Below, one piece after another: positions 44,743 through 52,123 of a stretch of DNA of 64,000 bases. Origin of the DNA: Desulfosarcina alkanivorans (GTDB lineage: Bacteria > Desulfobacterota > Desulfobacteria > Desulfobacterales > Desulfosarcinaceae); the NCBI RefSeq assembly GCF_009688945.1, contig NZ_AP021874.1, positions 4,216,001 through 4,280,000 of the forward strand, read 5' to 3'. The stretch's first letter is position 1. Each line of letters begins with the position of its first letter. The position numbers and the translations under genes are program-made. Under the pieces are notes generated by a model, which did not search any database, was not told where the DNA came from, and worked only from the letters and a program-made list of their open reading frames with translations.

Positions 44743-45603
44743 CTATTTCTTGTTGCCATATTCGTATACTCCCCGGCCAACCTTCCGACCGATACGCCCA
44801 GCTTTTACATACTTAGACAACAGCGGAGCGGGTCTGTATTTCTCACCCAATGTTTGGTGCAGGTACTCCATGATTTTCAGGCGGGTATCCAGGCCGACCA
44901 GGTCGACCATTTCGAATGGCCCCATTGGATGGTTGAGTCCGAGCTTTATCGCTTTGTCGATATCTTCTGGGGACCCGAGCCCCTCCTGAAGCATCGTGAA
45001 AGCTTCATTACCGATCATGGCATTGATTCTAGTTGTCACAAATCCAGGAAATTCGTTAATTCGAACCGTTTCTTTACCCATTCGTTGGCATGCAGCTTCA
45101 CAGGCAACCAGCGTTTCCTCGGTTGTCTCAAGCCCGCAGATGATTTCTACCAGTTTCATGATGTGAACTGGATTGAAGAAATGGAGACCAATTGTGCGGC
45201 CTGGTTCGGATATTACAGCGCAAATTTCGGTCACACTCATTGAAGAGGTGTTCGTAGCCAGGATCGTATGAGACGGGCATGAAGCTTCTATGCTCTTGAA
45301 TATTTTCTGCTTCAGTTGGAGGTCTTCCGGAATCGCTTCGATAACAAGGTCGGCATTTTCAACAGCCTCGCCGAGATTCGTCGTTACCGACATATTCGCT
45401 TCAGCTTCGGATTTTTGTTCCGGAGTCAATTTTTTACGGTCTACGCCCTTTTGCATATTTGCCGAAATGGTATTGATCGAATTCTGGAGCAGCGCTTCGC
45501 TAACATCGTTTAGTTTGACGTTGAAACCGCCGAGTGCGCATACATGAGCGATTCCTCTTCCCATAATTCCGGCACCAACAACCGTTACATTTTCGATATT
45601 CAT
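44743..45603 (-). CDS. hbd: 3-Hydroxybutyryl-CoA dehydrogenase (286 aa)
   Basis: A canonical short-chain 3-hydroxyacyl-CoA dehydrogenase with GAGIMGRGIAHVCA, TNTSSMSVTEI, the catalytic HFFNPVHIMKLVEI, PGFVTTRINAMIGNEA and the C-terminal GRKVGRGVYEYG. Unlike the paralogue at 35024-35878 all usual residues are kept. NAD-dependent oxidation of 3-hydroxybutyryl-CoA to acetoacetyl-CoA is expected. A perfect ATTGTATACAAT palindrome lies 30 bp upstream, which suggests an additional GntR-controlled promoter inside the cluster. Confidence 0.92.
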   Translation of the reverse strand: MNIENVTVVGAGIMGRGIAHVCALGGFNVKLNDVSEALLQNSINTISANMQKGVDRKKLTPEQKSEAEANMSVTTNLGEAVENADLVIEAIPEDLQLKQKIFKSIEASCPSHTILATNTSSMSVTEICAVISEPGRTIGLHFFNPVHIMKLVEIICGLETTEETLVACEAACQRMGKETVRINEFPGFVTTRINAMIGNEAFTMLQEGLGSPEDIDKAIKLGLNHPMGPFEMVDLVGLDTRLKIMEYLHQTLGEKYRPAPLLSKYVKAGRIGRKVGRGVYEYGNKK

Positions 45604-45632
45604 AATTTTCTGCGTCTCCTATGGCATTCAAT

Positions 45633-45644
45633 ATTGTATACAAT
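45633..45644. promoter_or_regulatory. Putative GntR operator in front of hbd
   Basis: ATTGTATACAAT is a perfect 12-bp palindrome. It matches the half-sites and sites upstream of dctP (51192-51214) and of the gntR gene (51942-51977). It implies that the downstream half of the cluster has its own regulated promoter. Confidence 0.7.
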
Positions 45645-45693
45645 TTAAAATCCAAATTTACCTTTGCCACTTGCCTATCTCTCCCCTAATTAA

Positions 45694-46503
45694 TCAGTAG
45701 CGGCCAAGCTGTTTGGACAGTGATGACAGGTAAAGCGGAATTTTTTTCTTTTCTCCGATGGAGAGGGTAATGTCGATATCCTTGTAGATGAGATCGAGGG
45801 TGCCACCCTCGAAATAATTTTTCTTCCATCCATGCACGGTTTCCCAGTTGTCGATCACCCAGCTTTGCCCAGTGCCGGACTTGACGATATCGAAAACTTC
45901 GGAAGGGTCCATTCCTGCGCATTCGGCTAAACTCACCGCTTCATATGCAGCACACATGTGGACCAGAAGAAACATGTTGTTGATCAGCTTTGCATACTCC
46001 CCGGCGCCAACACCACCGACATGGACGATTTTGGAGCCGAGGGTATCAAACACAGGGAGAAACTTTTGAAAAGCATTCCTCTCGCCGCCTACCATGATCG
46101 TAAGTTTTCCGGTCTCCGCTCTTTCACGGGCGCCGCTGACGGGGGCATCTAAAAATTCAATGTTTTTTTCTTTTGCCAGGGCCGCCATCTCCCCTGCATC
46201 AACCGGACTGATAGTGGACATTACAGCTACGGCCGATGGAGTCGTATCAGCCGATACCACTCCGTTGTCGTCGAATAGGACTTTTCGCACTTGATCGGTT
46301 GTACGCACAATGACCATCACCAGGTCCGAATTCTCTGCGACCGCATCAGGTCCTGAAGCTGTTTCTGCACCCATCGCTTTAAGCTGTTTGAGAGGCTCAT
46401 GGTCCAGATCATAAACTGTTATCGGAAACCCTTTCTTAACAAGATTCTTGGCCATCGGAAACCCCATCTCCCCCAGGCCAATAAAACCAAGCTTCGTCTT
46501 CAT
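45694..46503 (-). CDS. NAD(P)-dependent beta-hydroxyacid dehydrogenase, 3-hydroxyisobutyrate dehydrogenase family (269 aa)
   Basis: The family signature is clear: GFIGLGEMGFPMAKNLVKKG, FLDAPVSGARERAETGKLTIMVGG, and the catalytic lysine in GAGEYAKLINNMF. It is about 20 residues shorter than most members at the C-terminus. Substrates of the family are 3-hydroxyisobutyrate, tartronate semialdehyde, 2-hydroxyglutarate-type and succinate semialdehyde compounds; the one used here cannot be told. It lies 45 bp downstream of the MmgE/PrpD gene. ATG 46503 follows GGAGG. Confidence 0.88.
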   Translation of the reverse strand: MKTKLGFIGLGEMGFPMAKNLVKKGFPITVYDLDHEPLKQLKAMGAETASGPDAVAENSDLVMVIVRTTDQVRKVLFDDNGVVSADTTPSAVAVMSTISPVDAGEMAALAKEKNIEFLDAPVSGARERAETGKLTIMVGGERNAFQKFLPVFDTLGSKIVHVGGVGAGEYAKLINNMFLLVHMCAAYEAVSLAECAGMDPSEVFDIVKSGTGQSWVIDNWETVHGWKKNYFEGGTLDLIYKDIDITLSIGEKKKIPLYLSSLSKQLGRY

Positions 46504-46548
46504 GAATCCTCCAATCCAGTGGCTCTAACCAAACGGAATTATCTATTC

Positions 46549-47880
46549 TTAAGGATTGACAAGCAAATCTATCAGATCCGAAAGATCCTCAGTTTTATCG
46601 AGTTTTGATATCATTTCCCATGTTTTATCTATTTGAGACTCCGTCAGCACCGGACGCGTGTATTTTCTGTATAGGGTTTCTACCTCAGCGTCGGACACCG
46701 GTTCTTTTGGACCGCCCCTCGCCTGTTCCTTTTCCCTTGAAATAACCGTCCCGTTCTGAAGCGTAATTTCGAGAAGAGCCAGACCACTCATGAATTCACT
46801 CGGCCAATCGTCGTGACGGATAACGTTAACTTTTTTCCGAGCATTTTGAATCCGTTCATCTGAAAGGCTTTCCTTTGTGAAATGATGACTGTCGATATCA
46901 CCGTCCACCATGATTGCACCTAGGACATGATGAAAACTGAACCTTGCATCCTCAGTGTCCACGGGAAACGGACGATTGCAGGTGTAATCCACCGGGCCGA
47001 CGTGAATATCGATTTTTTCTATTTCCTCTTCCTTGACGGATTTCTCGGCAAGGATATCTAACATCATGTCTATGTGCCGGTGTGTTAAAAAGCAGCACGG
47101 ATATTTCTTGATCCACGTCTGATGAACCTTCCAAGTCGGCTCTCCAAGTCCTTCAACGACTTTGTTGAGATCGAAATTTGTGCCTTTGCACACACCGGTT
47201 AACCATCCTTCCAGATCTGCAGTTCCTGTCATTCCAAGCTTGGCCAGCCGGGCAGCCATCAACCCGTCCCGGCATGCGGCGGCAGATTCAACATAATGGG
47301 CATCTGTTCCGAAATTTGCGATAAACCCGCTGGCGCGCCCCAAGGAAATCCCGATGGCCGATTTGATTTGCTCAGGTGAGAGGTTTAGCATTTTGGCTGC
47401 AGTTACTGCAGCTCCGATAACACCATAGAAAGGAAGATCGGTAATCCCCTTGGACGAAAGGGGAAACATTCCGATTCGGTGCATCACTTCTATTCCAACG
47501 GCAGAGGCAGTGATAAGCGACTTTCCCGACACATTATACTTTTCGGCTAATGGAAAGCCCACGGGAAAGATGGTGATATCGCTAGTTGCCGAAGGGAATT
47601 GGTCATCTTCGAGTTCTGCTGCGTGGCAAGTGATTCCATTGACAAAGGCGGCATCTTCCAATGAAAACTTTTTTTGAGTGCCAATCGCACCAACTTCCTT
47701 ACCATTTCCGCTTGCCCTACCATATTCGATCGCCCGCTGACCTGCGACCGTTTTGGCACCTACAAGCATCGCTGCTACGATTTTTGATGTCATAGAACGG
47801 GTGTATGAAACGGTTTCATCTGGAATATCTTCAAATTCGGTTTTGGCAACAAACTCGCAGATGGTATCCATCATTGTCAT
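46549..47880 (-). CDS. MmgE/PrpD family protein (443 aa)
   Basis: The fold begins with VSYTRSMTSKIVAAMLVGAKT and has NGITCHAAELEDDQF, the conserved active-site-region Asp/His segment, GISLGRASGFIANFGTDAHYVESA, and KKYPCCFLTHRHIDMM. Members include 2-methylcitrate dehydratase, cis-aconitate decarboxylase and iminodisuccinate epimerase, so dehydration, decarboxylation or epimerisation of a polycarboxylate is possible. It is directly downstream of the TRAP genes, which suggests it acts on the imported substrate or a near derivative. ATG 47880 follows GGAGAG. Confidence 0.85.
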   Translation of the reverse strand: MTMMDTICEFVAKTEFEDIPDETVSYTRSMTSKIVAAMLVGAKTVAGQRAIEYGRASGNGKEVGAIGTQKKFSLEDAAFVNGITCHAAELEDDQFPSATSDITIFPVGFPLAEKYNVSGKSLITASAVGIEVMHRIGMFPLSSKGITDLPFYGVIGAAVTAAKMLNLSPEQIKSAIGISLGRASGFIANFGTDAHYVESAAACRDGLMAARLAKLGMTGTADLEGWLTGVCKGTNFDLNKVVEGLGEPTWKVHQTWIKKYPCCFLTHRHIDMMLDILAEKSVKEEEIEKIDIHVGPVDYTCNRPFPVDTEDARFSFHHVLGAIMVDGDIDSHHFTKESLSDERIQNARKKVNVIRHDDWPSEFMSGLALLEITLQNGTVISREKEQARGGPKEPVSDAEVETLYRKYTRPVLTESQIDKTWEMISKLDKTEDLSDLIDLLVNP

Positions 47881-47947
47881 ATTTCTCTCCTTTATTGGTG
47901 GTACCGTTTCAATTAACCTACTATATTAACTTCATATCTTTAATTAA

Positions 47948-48038
47948 CTACCCCGTCGCAAGCAGCGAGGTATCGACGAAGGATTGAGTCAGTCTCAGCG
48001 TCGCAATCGACGGGGTATTAGACCCGAAGCTTCGCAAT
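47948..48038. repeat. 91-bp palindromic repeat between dctM and the MmgE/PrpD gene
   Basis: The block starts CTACCCCGTCGCAAGCAGCG and ends ATCGACGGGGTATTAGACCC plus a GAAGCTTCG hairpin. It shares both ends with the repeat at 27912-27940 and the first hairpin with the copy at 12720. Its two hairpins enclose a short core, the architecture of a minimal non-autonomous element. It could also affect mRNA stability between the TRAP genes and the catabolic genes. Confidence 0.6.
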
Positions 48039-48078
48039 AAAGGTGCCCTGTTCATGAACTTTCTTCAAACTCACATAA

Positions 48079-49410
48079 TCAGTCGACCAAAATAGAAGGC
48101 AGCCATGTAATCGTCTTGGGAAACAGAACGCATATGACGAGCCCGAGTTCCATCAGGCGCCAGAATGGGAATGAACCCCAGTAGATATCCTTGGTCTTAA
48201 CCTCTGGAGGAGCCACGCCCTTTAGGTAGAAAAGGGCATATCCAAATGGCGGGGTAAGGAAAGAATCCTGCAGCATCACTGCGATGATGACTACGAACCA
48301 CAACTTATCAAAACCGAGCTGCTCAGCAATTGGCAGAAAAATGGGAAAAACGATCATAACAATCCCTATCCAATCGATGAACATGCCAAGAAAAAAGAGA
48401 ATGATCATCATGACGATGAAAGTTCCCCATTTTCCAAACCCAACACCAAGAATAAGATTTCTGACCACATCACCGCCGCCCAAGCCAAGGAAAACACCGG
48501 TAAAGCATGTGGCTCCGCACAAAACGATTAAAACCATCGAAGTGGTGACCGCTGTTTCCTTCAACACCTCGTAGAAACCCTTCCAATTGATTTTCCGGTA
48601 AGCGACCACCAAAAAGAAAGCAAGCATCGCACCAACTCCCGAGGCCTCCGTGGGCGTCGCAACTCCAAGGAAGATCGATCCCAGAACACCGAGAATGAGG
48701 ATCAGAGGGGGAACCATAGAACGGAGAACCATCAATGTGATGTCCTTGTTGCTGACAGCCTCGCGTTCTTCTTTAGATATGGGTGGACCCAGCTTCGGAT
48801 TCAAGCCGCATTTAATCAATATATAGCCTATGTATAACCCGGATAACACCAGTCCAGGACCGATAGCACCCGCGAACAGTTTTCCTACAGAGAGATTCGC
48901 CTGGTTTGCCATGACGATGAGCATAATGCTTGGGGGGATCAGAATGCCCAAAGCGCCTCCTGCAGTGATGCACCCGCAGCTTAAACGCTTGTCATAGCCG
49001 TATTTCAGCATCAGCGGCAAACCCAACAGCCCCATGGTTACTACGGACGCACCGATGATTCCAGTGCATGCACCAAACAAGGTTGAAACCACTATCACAG
49101 CAATTGCAATGCCTCCCCGAACTGGTCCGAACAAATAACGCATGGCATCGAACAGCTTTTCAGCCACTCCGGAGCCATCTAGAAATCTCGCCATCAAAAT
49201 AAATAAAGGAATCGCTATCAGGATGTAATTATCCATAATATTGTATATTCTTCCGGCGAACATATAAAAACATCCTGGTCCCCATCCTAGTAATCCGAAG
49301 ATTACCGCCAAGCCACCAAGAACAAATGCCAGACTGTGGCCCATCAACAATCCCGCTATCAGCCCTGTAAACATTAGAATCGTAACAGCCTCTGGACTCA
49401 GCTCTAACAT
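48079..49410 (-). CDS. dctM: TRAP transporter large membrane subunit
   Basis: A DctM-type protein (443 aa) with about a dozen hydrophobic helices. Family motifs include GGLAVIFGLLGWGPG near the N-terminus, GASVVTMGLLGLPLMLKYGYD, ITAGGALGILIPPSIMLIV and FLGMFIDWIGIVMIVFPIFLP. It carries out Na+/substrate symport across the inner membrane with DctQ and the periplasmic DctP. The start is 2 bp after the dctQ stop, so translation is coupled. Confidence 0.93.
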   Translation of the reverse strand: MLELSPEAVTILMFTGLIAGLLMGHSLAFVLGGLAVIFGLLGWGPGCFYMFAGRIYNIMDNYILIAIPLFILMARFLDGSGVAEKLFDAMRYLFGPVRGGIAIAVIVVSTLFGACTGIIGASVVTMGLLGLPLMLKYGYDKRLSCGCITAGGALGILIPPSIMLIVMANQANLSVGKLFAGAIGPGLVLSGLYIGYILIKCGLNPKLGPPISKEEREAVSNKDITLMVLRSMVPPLILILGVLGSIFLGVATPTEASGVGAMLAFFLVVAYRKINWKGFYEVLKETAVTTSMVLIVLCGATCFTGVFLGLGGGDVVRNLILGVGFGKWGTFIVMMIILFFLGMFIDWIGIVMIVFPIFLPIAEQLGFDKLWFVVIIAVMLQDSFLTPPFGYALFYLKGVAPPEVKTKDIYWGSFPFWRLMELGLVICVLFPKTITWLPSILVD

Positions 49411-49411
49411 A

Positions 49412-49912
49412 CTACCTCTCTTTGATTAAAAACCGAATATGGCTGATAAAGATTGCGATGCCCTGTAGAAGCATCAGTGCTACGGCTACCGGTATTACAG
49501 TTTTTATCGGGTACAGCGGCGGCGCGAAAACACTCCAGCTTGTCTCGGATATTTGCCATGATTTTTTGGCGAACTTGATCCCCTCGATGAGCACAACCGT
49601 ACAAAATGGAAAGAAAAAAATCAGGTAGGAGATGATATCGAGTATAGCGCGGGTTTTTGGTTTCAACATTTCGTAGATAACATCTATGGCGACATGGCCT
49701 TTTTTCTGCAGCGTGTAACCACCCAGGATCATAAAATAGAATCCGTAAATCATCTTGGTCACTTCGAAACTCCAGGTGGTCGGCCGCCCGAAAAGGTATC
49801 GCATTACTACTTCTAAGACCACGAGTATGGTAAGCACGATGACCAAAAAGCTACCGCATCTTCCAGCCCAGCGATTGATGAAATCCACTGTCTTTATAAA
49901 TTTATCGAGCAT
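49412..49912 (-). CDS. dctQ: TRAP transporter small membrane subunit
   Basis: A DctQ-type protein (166 aa) with four membrane helices, e.g. CGSFLVIVLTILVVLEVVMR and TKMIYGFYFMILGGYTLQKKGHVAIDVIY in two pieces, with the conserved KKGHVAID motif. The ATG at 49912 is chosen (GAGGGAG just upstream); the longer frame runs through the dctP-dctQ hairpin and is not credible. It stabilises DctM in the membrane. Confidence 0.9.
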   Translation of the reverse strand: MLDKFIKTVDFINRWAGRCGSFLVIVLTILVVLEVVMRYLFGRPTTWSFEVTKMIYGFYFMILGGYTLQKKGHVAIDVIYEMLKPKTRAILDIISYLIFFFPFCTVVLIEGIKFAKKSWQISETSWSVFAPPLYPIKTVIPVAVALMLLQGIAIFISHIRFLIKER

Positions 49913-49945
49913 ATCTCCCTCACTATTATCCAGATACGGCATTGG

Positions 49946-49976
49946 ATGTGCTCCCGACCAAAGATCGGGAGCACAT
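49946..49976. other. Strong hairpin between dctP and dctQ
   Basis: ATGTGCTCCCGA and TCGGGAGCACAT form a perfect 12-bp stem with a 7-nt loop, 3 bp after the dctP stop region and 33 bp before the dctQ start. There is no T-run, so it more likely limits read-through or protects the 3' end of dctP mRNA, giving more binding protein than membrane subunits, as seen for other binding-protein-dependent transporters. Confidence 0.65.
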
Positions 49977-49979
49977 GGT

Positions 49980-51092
49980 TTACTTAATACAGCTTTTAAT
50001 AGCATCCATATCAGGAAGTTTGGGATTTCTGCCGGATGTAAAAGGCGAGGCTACTGAGCGCCATTTTGCACTTTTTTGAAGGAATTCGAGTTGCGCATGA
50101 GCGATCCGGGCAAACATCGGATTCTTTTTACTGGACTCGAGAAGATGCTTGTAGGCAAGTTCCTGAATCTTATCGAGGTCCGCATCGCTAATGCGAGTAA
50201 TCTCGATGCCTGCGTCGATAAATTTATGGGTTGCATTTACAGAAGAGTATTCATAGAAAGCGTAGGTCCACCCAAAAGTTTCCTTTGCCAATGTCACCAT
50301 AAGTTTTTGGCTCTTTTCAGGCAGGGAATCCCACGCTTTTTTATTGATCATCACACCCCCAACAGAACCGGGCTGGTGCCATCCGGGACTCGCCCAATAT
50401 TTTGCTATCTCTTGGAAACCGAGACTCCAATCATTGGCGGGATCCGAAAACTCACCGGCATCGATGACTCCCTTTTCAAGGGCCTGGTAAATTTCGCCAC
50501 CAGCCATCATCACCTGTGAAGCTCCCAGGTCCTTGAGGATCTTACCCTGGGTTTGGCCTGACATCCTAATCTTCATCCCCTTGTAGTCTTCCAAAGAAGT
50601 AATTTTCTTGTTACCCCTTACGCCTGATTCTGATGTCGAAACCCAGTAAGGCAGGTAAACGATACCGAATTGGGCATACAGCTCTTGATACAGCTCAAAT
50701 CCGCCGCCCTGATAGATCCAGACAAAATAGTCGTTGGGCGTCAATCCCATTGGGTAGGCACCAAGCAGATCAAACGCTGAATTCTTGCCAGCCCAATAAT
50801 TTGGCCAGTCGCCCCCCGCTTGCACAACGCCATTGGATACCGCATCCAGCAGTTCGAAAGCTGGAACCAGCGATCCGCCTTCAAAAAATTTGATCTTGAG
50901 CTGTCCGCCCATATGCTCGTTGACCAAATTAACAAAATGCCGGTCTGCCTCAATAAATTTGATCGATGGCGGCCAACAGGTTGTCATTTTCCAATTCTTT
51001 TCTTCCGCTGCTACATTTGCAGCGATTAGACCGACACAGAAAAACAAAATCGCGCTCAAGAAATACCTGCTCAAATTTCGTTGGACATTCAT
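49980..51092 (-). CDS. dctP: TRAP transporter periplasmic solute-binding protein
   Basis: A DctP-family protein (370 aa) with a cleavable signal peptide (FLSAILFFCVGLIAANVAAEE). The conserved motif KGMKIRMSGQTQGKILKDLG holds the arginine that binds the substrate carboxylate, and GGEIYQALEKGVIDAGEF is the typical dimer/ligand region. The ligand is a carboxylate; the pattern is reminiscent of 2-oxoacid/monocarboxylate binders but cannot be fixed. It is the first gene of the cluster, with GntR-type sites upstream. Start ATG 51092 follows AAAGGAGG. Confidence 0.92.
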   Translation of the reverse strand: MNVQRNLSRYFLSAILFFCVGLIAANVAAEEKNWKMTTCWPPSIKFIEADRHFVNLVNEHMGGQLKIKFFEGGSLVPAFELLDAVSNGVVQAGGDWPNYWAGKNSAFDLLGAYPMGLTPNDYFVWIYQGGGFELYQELYAQFGIVYLPYWVSTSESGVRGNKKITSLEDYKGMKIRMSGQTQGKILKDLGASQVMMAGGEIYQALEKGVIDAGEFSDPANDWSLGFQEIAKYWASPGWHQPGSVGGVMINKKAWDSLPEKSQKLMVTLAKETFGWTYAFYEYSSVNATHKFIDAGIEITRISDADLDKIQELAYKHLLESSKKNPMFARIAHAQLEFLQKSAKWRSVASPFTSGRNPKLPDMDAIKSCIK

Positions 51093-51191
51093 AGCTCCTC
51101 CTTTTGTCTGTTGTTTCAGCTGACATTAAAAGCCCTCATCAAGCTTTTCCCAAACACCTCTATGCGTGAAATCAATTTGTATTGTTTTTAA

Positions 51192-51214
51192 TAGCATACA
51201 ATTTGGTATACAAT
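51192..51214. promoter_or_regulatory. Two adjacent GntR-type half-palindromes upstream of dctP
   Basis: TAGCATACAAT (51192-51202) is followed at once by TTGGTATACAAT (51203-51214). Both are variants of the ATTGTATACAAT palindrome at 45633-45644 and lie about 100-120 bp before the dctP start. Confidence 0.65.
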
Positions 51215-51256
51215 TGCGCGCAAAAAAAAATACAAAACAACCGCACGCGGACAAAA

Positions 51257-51925
51257 CTACGAATATTTTCGAATCATCATTTCTACCAAGGCCTTACTGG
51301 CCTCAAGAATATGCGCTTTCATTAATCGTTGCACGGTTTTGGGTTTATTGCCTACTAACGCCTCCATTATCTGATGGTGGGAGTTAAGATACTTATCTAC
51401 GTTCATCGGAAGGGAGAGGCCTTCAGAAACCATTCTATACATCTTATTTCTCAGGTCCTTCGCAATGTTAGCAATAGTTGCATTGTTGCAGCGGTCAAGA
51501 AAAAATTGGTGAAATTGAATGTTGAGATGGTTGTATTCTATAAAATCCTTTGCCTTGGCGGCATTGGACATTTCATCGTGCAGTTTTTGCAGATTTAGGA
51601 TTTCCGATTCTGAAAAGCCCGCCTCTGCAACCATTTCTGCTGCCTCGCTTTCTAAAATTGCAATAACCCGGAATATCTCCTCGACCTTTTGAGGAGATAT
51701 TTTTCTGACCGTTGCCCCCACGTTCTTAATGTGTTCAATGTAGCCTTCCTTCTCGAGATGGAGCAACGCTTCCCTGATAGGGGTACGACTGACAGAAAAT
51801 CTTTTTGCAAGATCGGCTTCGACTAGTTTTTCACCAGAATTGATTCGGCCTTGTAAAATATTATCAACAAGCTCGCTGTAAATCACATCTCTTAGCGGCT
51901 TTTTTTCAATTTGTTTCGGATCCAT
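51257..51925 (-). CDS. GntR family regulator, FadR/FCD subfamily (222 aa)
   Basis: The N-terminal winged helix has GEKLVEADLAKRFSVSRTPIREALLHLEKEGYI (read in parts), the classic GntR pattern. The C-terminal FCD domain has ILESEAAEMVAEAG, the metal-binding Asp/His positions (EYNHLNIQFHQFF, SHHQIMEALVG) and an all-helical layout. It is upstream of and codirectional with the TRAP genes. Related TTGTAT-type sites precede its own gene, dctP and hbd, so it is the likely regulator of the whole 51092-37863 cluster, with a carboxylate as probable ligand. Confidence 0.9.
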   Translation of the reverse strand: MDPKQIEKKPLRDVIYSELVDNILQGRINSGEKLVEADLAKRFSVSRTPIREALLHLEKEGYIEHIKNVGATVRKISPQKVEEIFRVIAILESEAAEMVAEAGFSESEILNLQKLHDEMSNAAKAKDFIEYNHLNIQFHQFFLDRCNNATIANIAKDLRNKMYRMVSEGLSLPMNVDKYLNSHHQIMEALVGNKPKTVQRLMKAHILEASKALVEMMIRKYS

Positions 51926-51941
51926 AGCAATTCTCTAAAAT

Positions 51942-51977
51942 ATTGTATGCAATCTTGTATTCGATTTTGTATCTTGT
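51942..51977. promoter_or_regulatory. Three GntR-type sites in 12-bp register upstream of the gntR gene
   Basis: ATTGTATGCAAT (51942), CTTGTATTCGAT (51954) and TTTGTATCTTGT (51966) follow each other at exactly 12 bp. The first is close to a perfect palindrome; the others keep the TTGTAT half. They lie 17 bp upstream of the gntR start and fit autoregulation by cooperative dimers. Confidence 0.6.
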
Positions 51978-52123
51978 CAGAATCATGATTGTCAAGAAAA
52001 AAATGAAAATTTTGTTGGATCGGGGACGTCTGATGATCCTCACAGCAACATTAATTGCCTACCATACCAATCTAATGTAAATACCATCAAATGGATTACC
52101 ATGATTATGAATATTTCTGTAAA

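Noticed and set aside
52084-52095. CCATCAAATGGA as a third TetR site
   Set aside because: The arms are shortened and the spacing differs from the two clear sites; likely chance.
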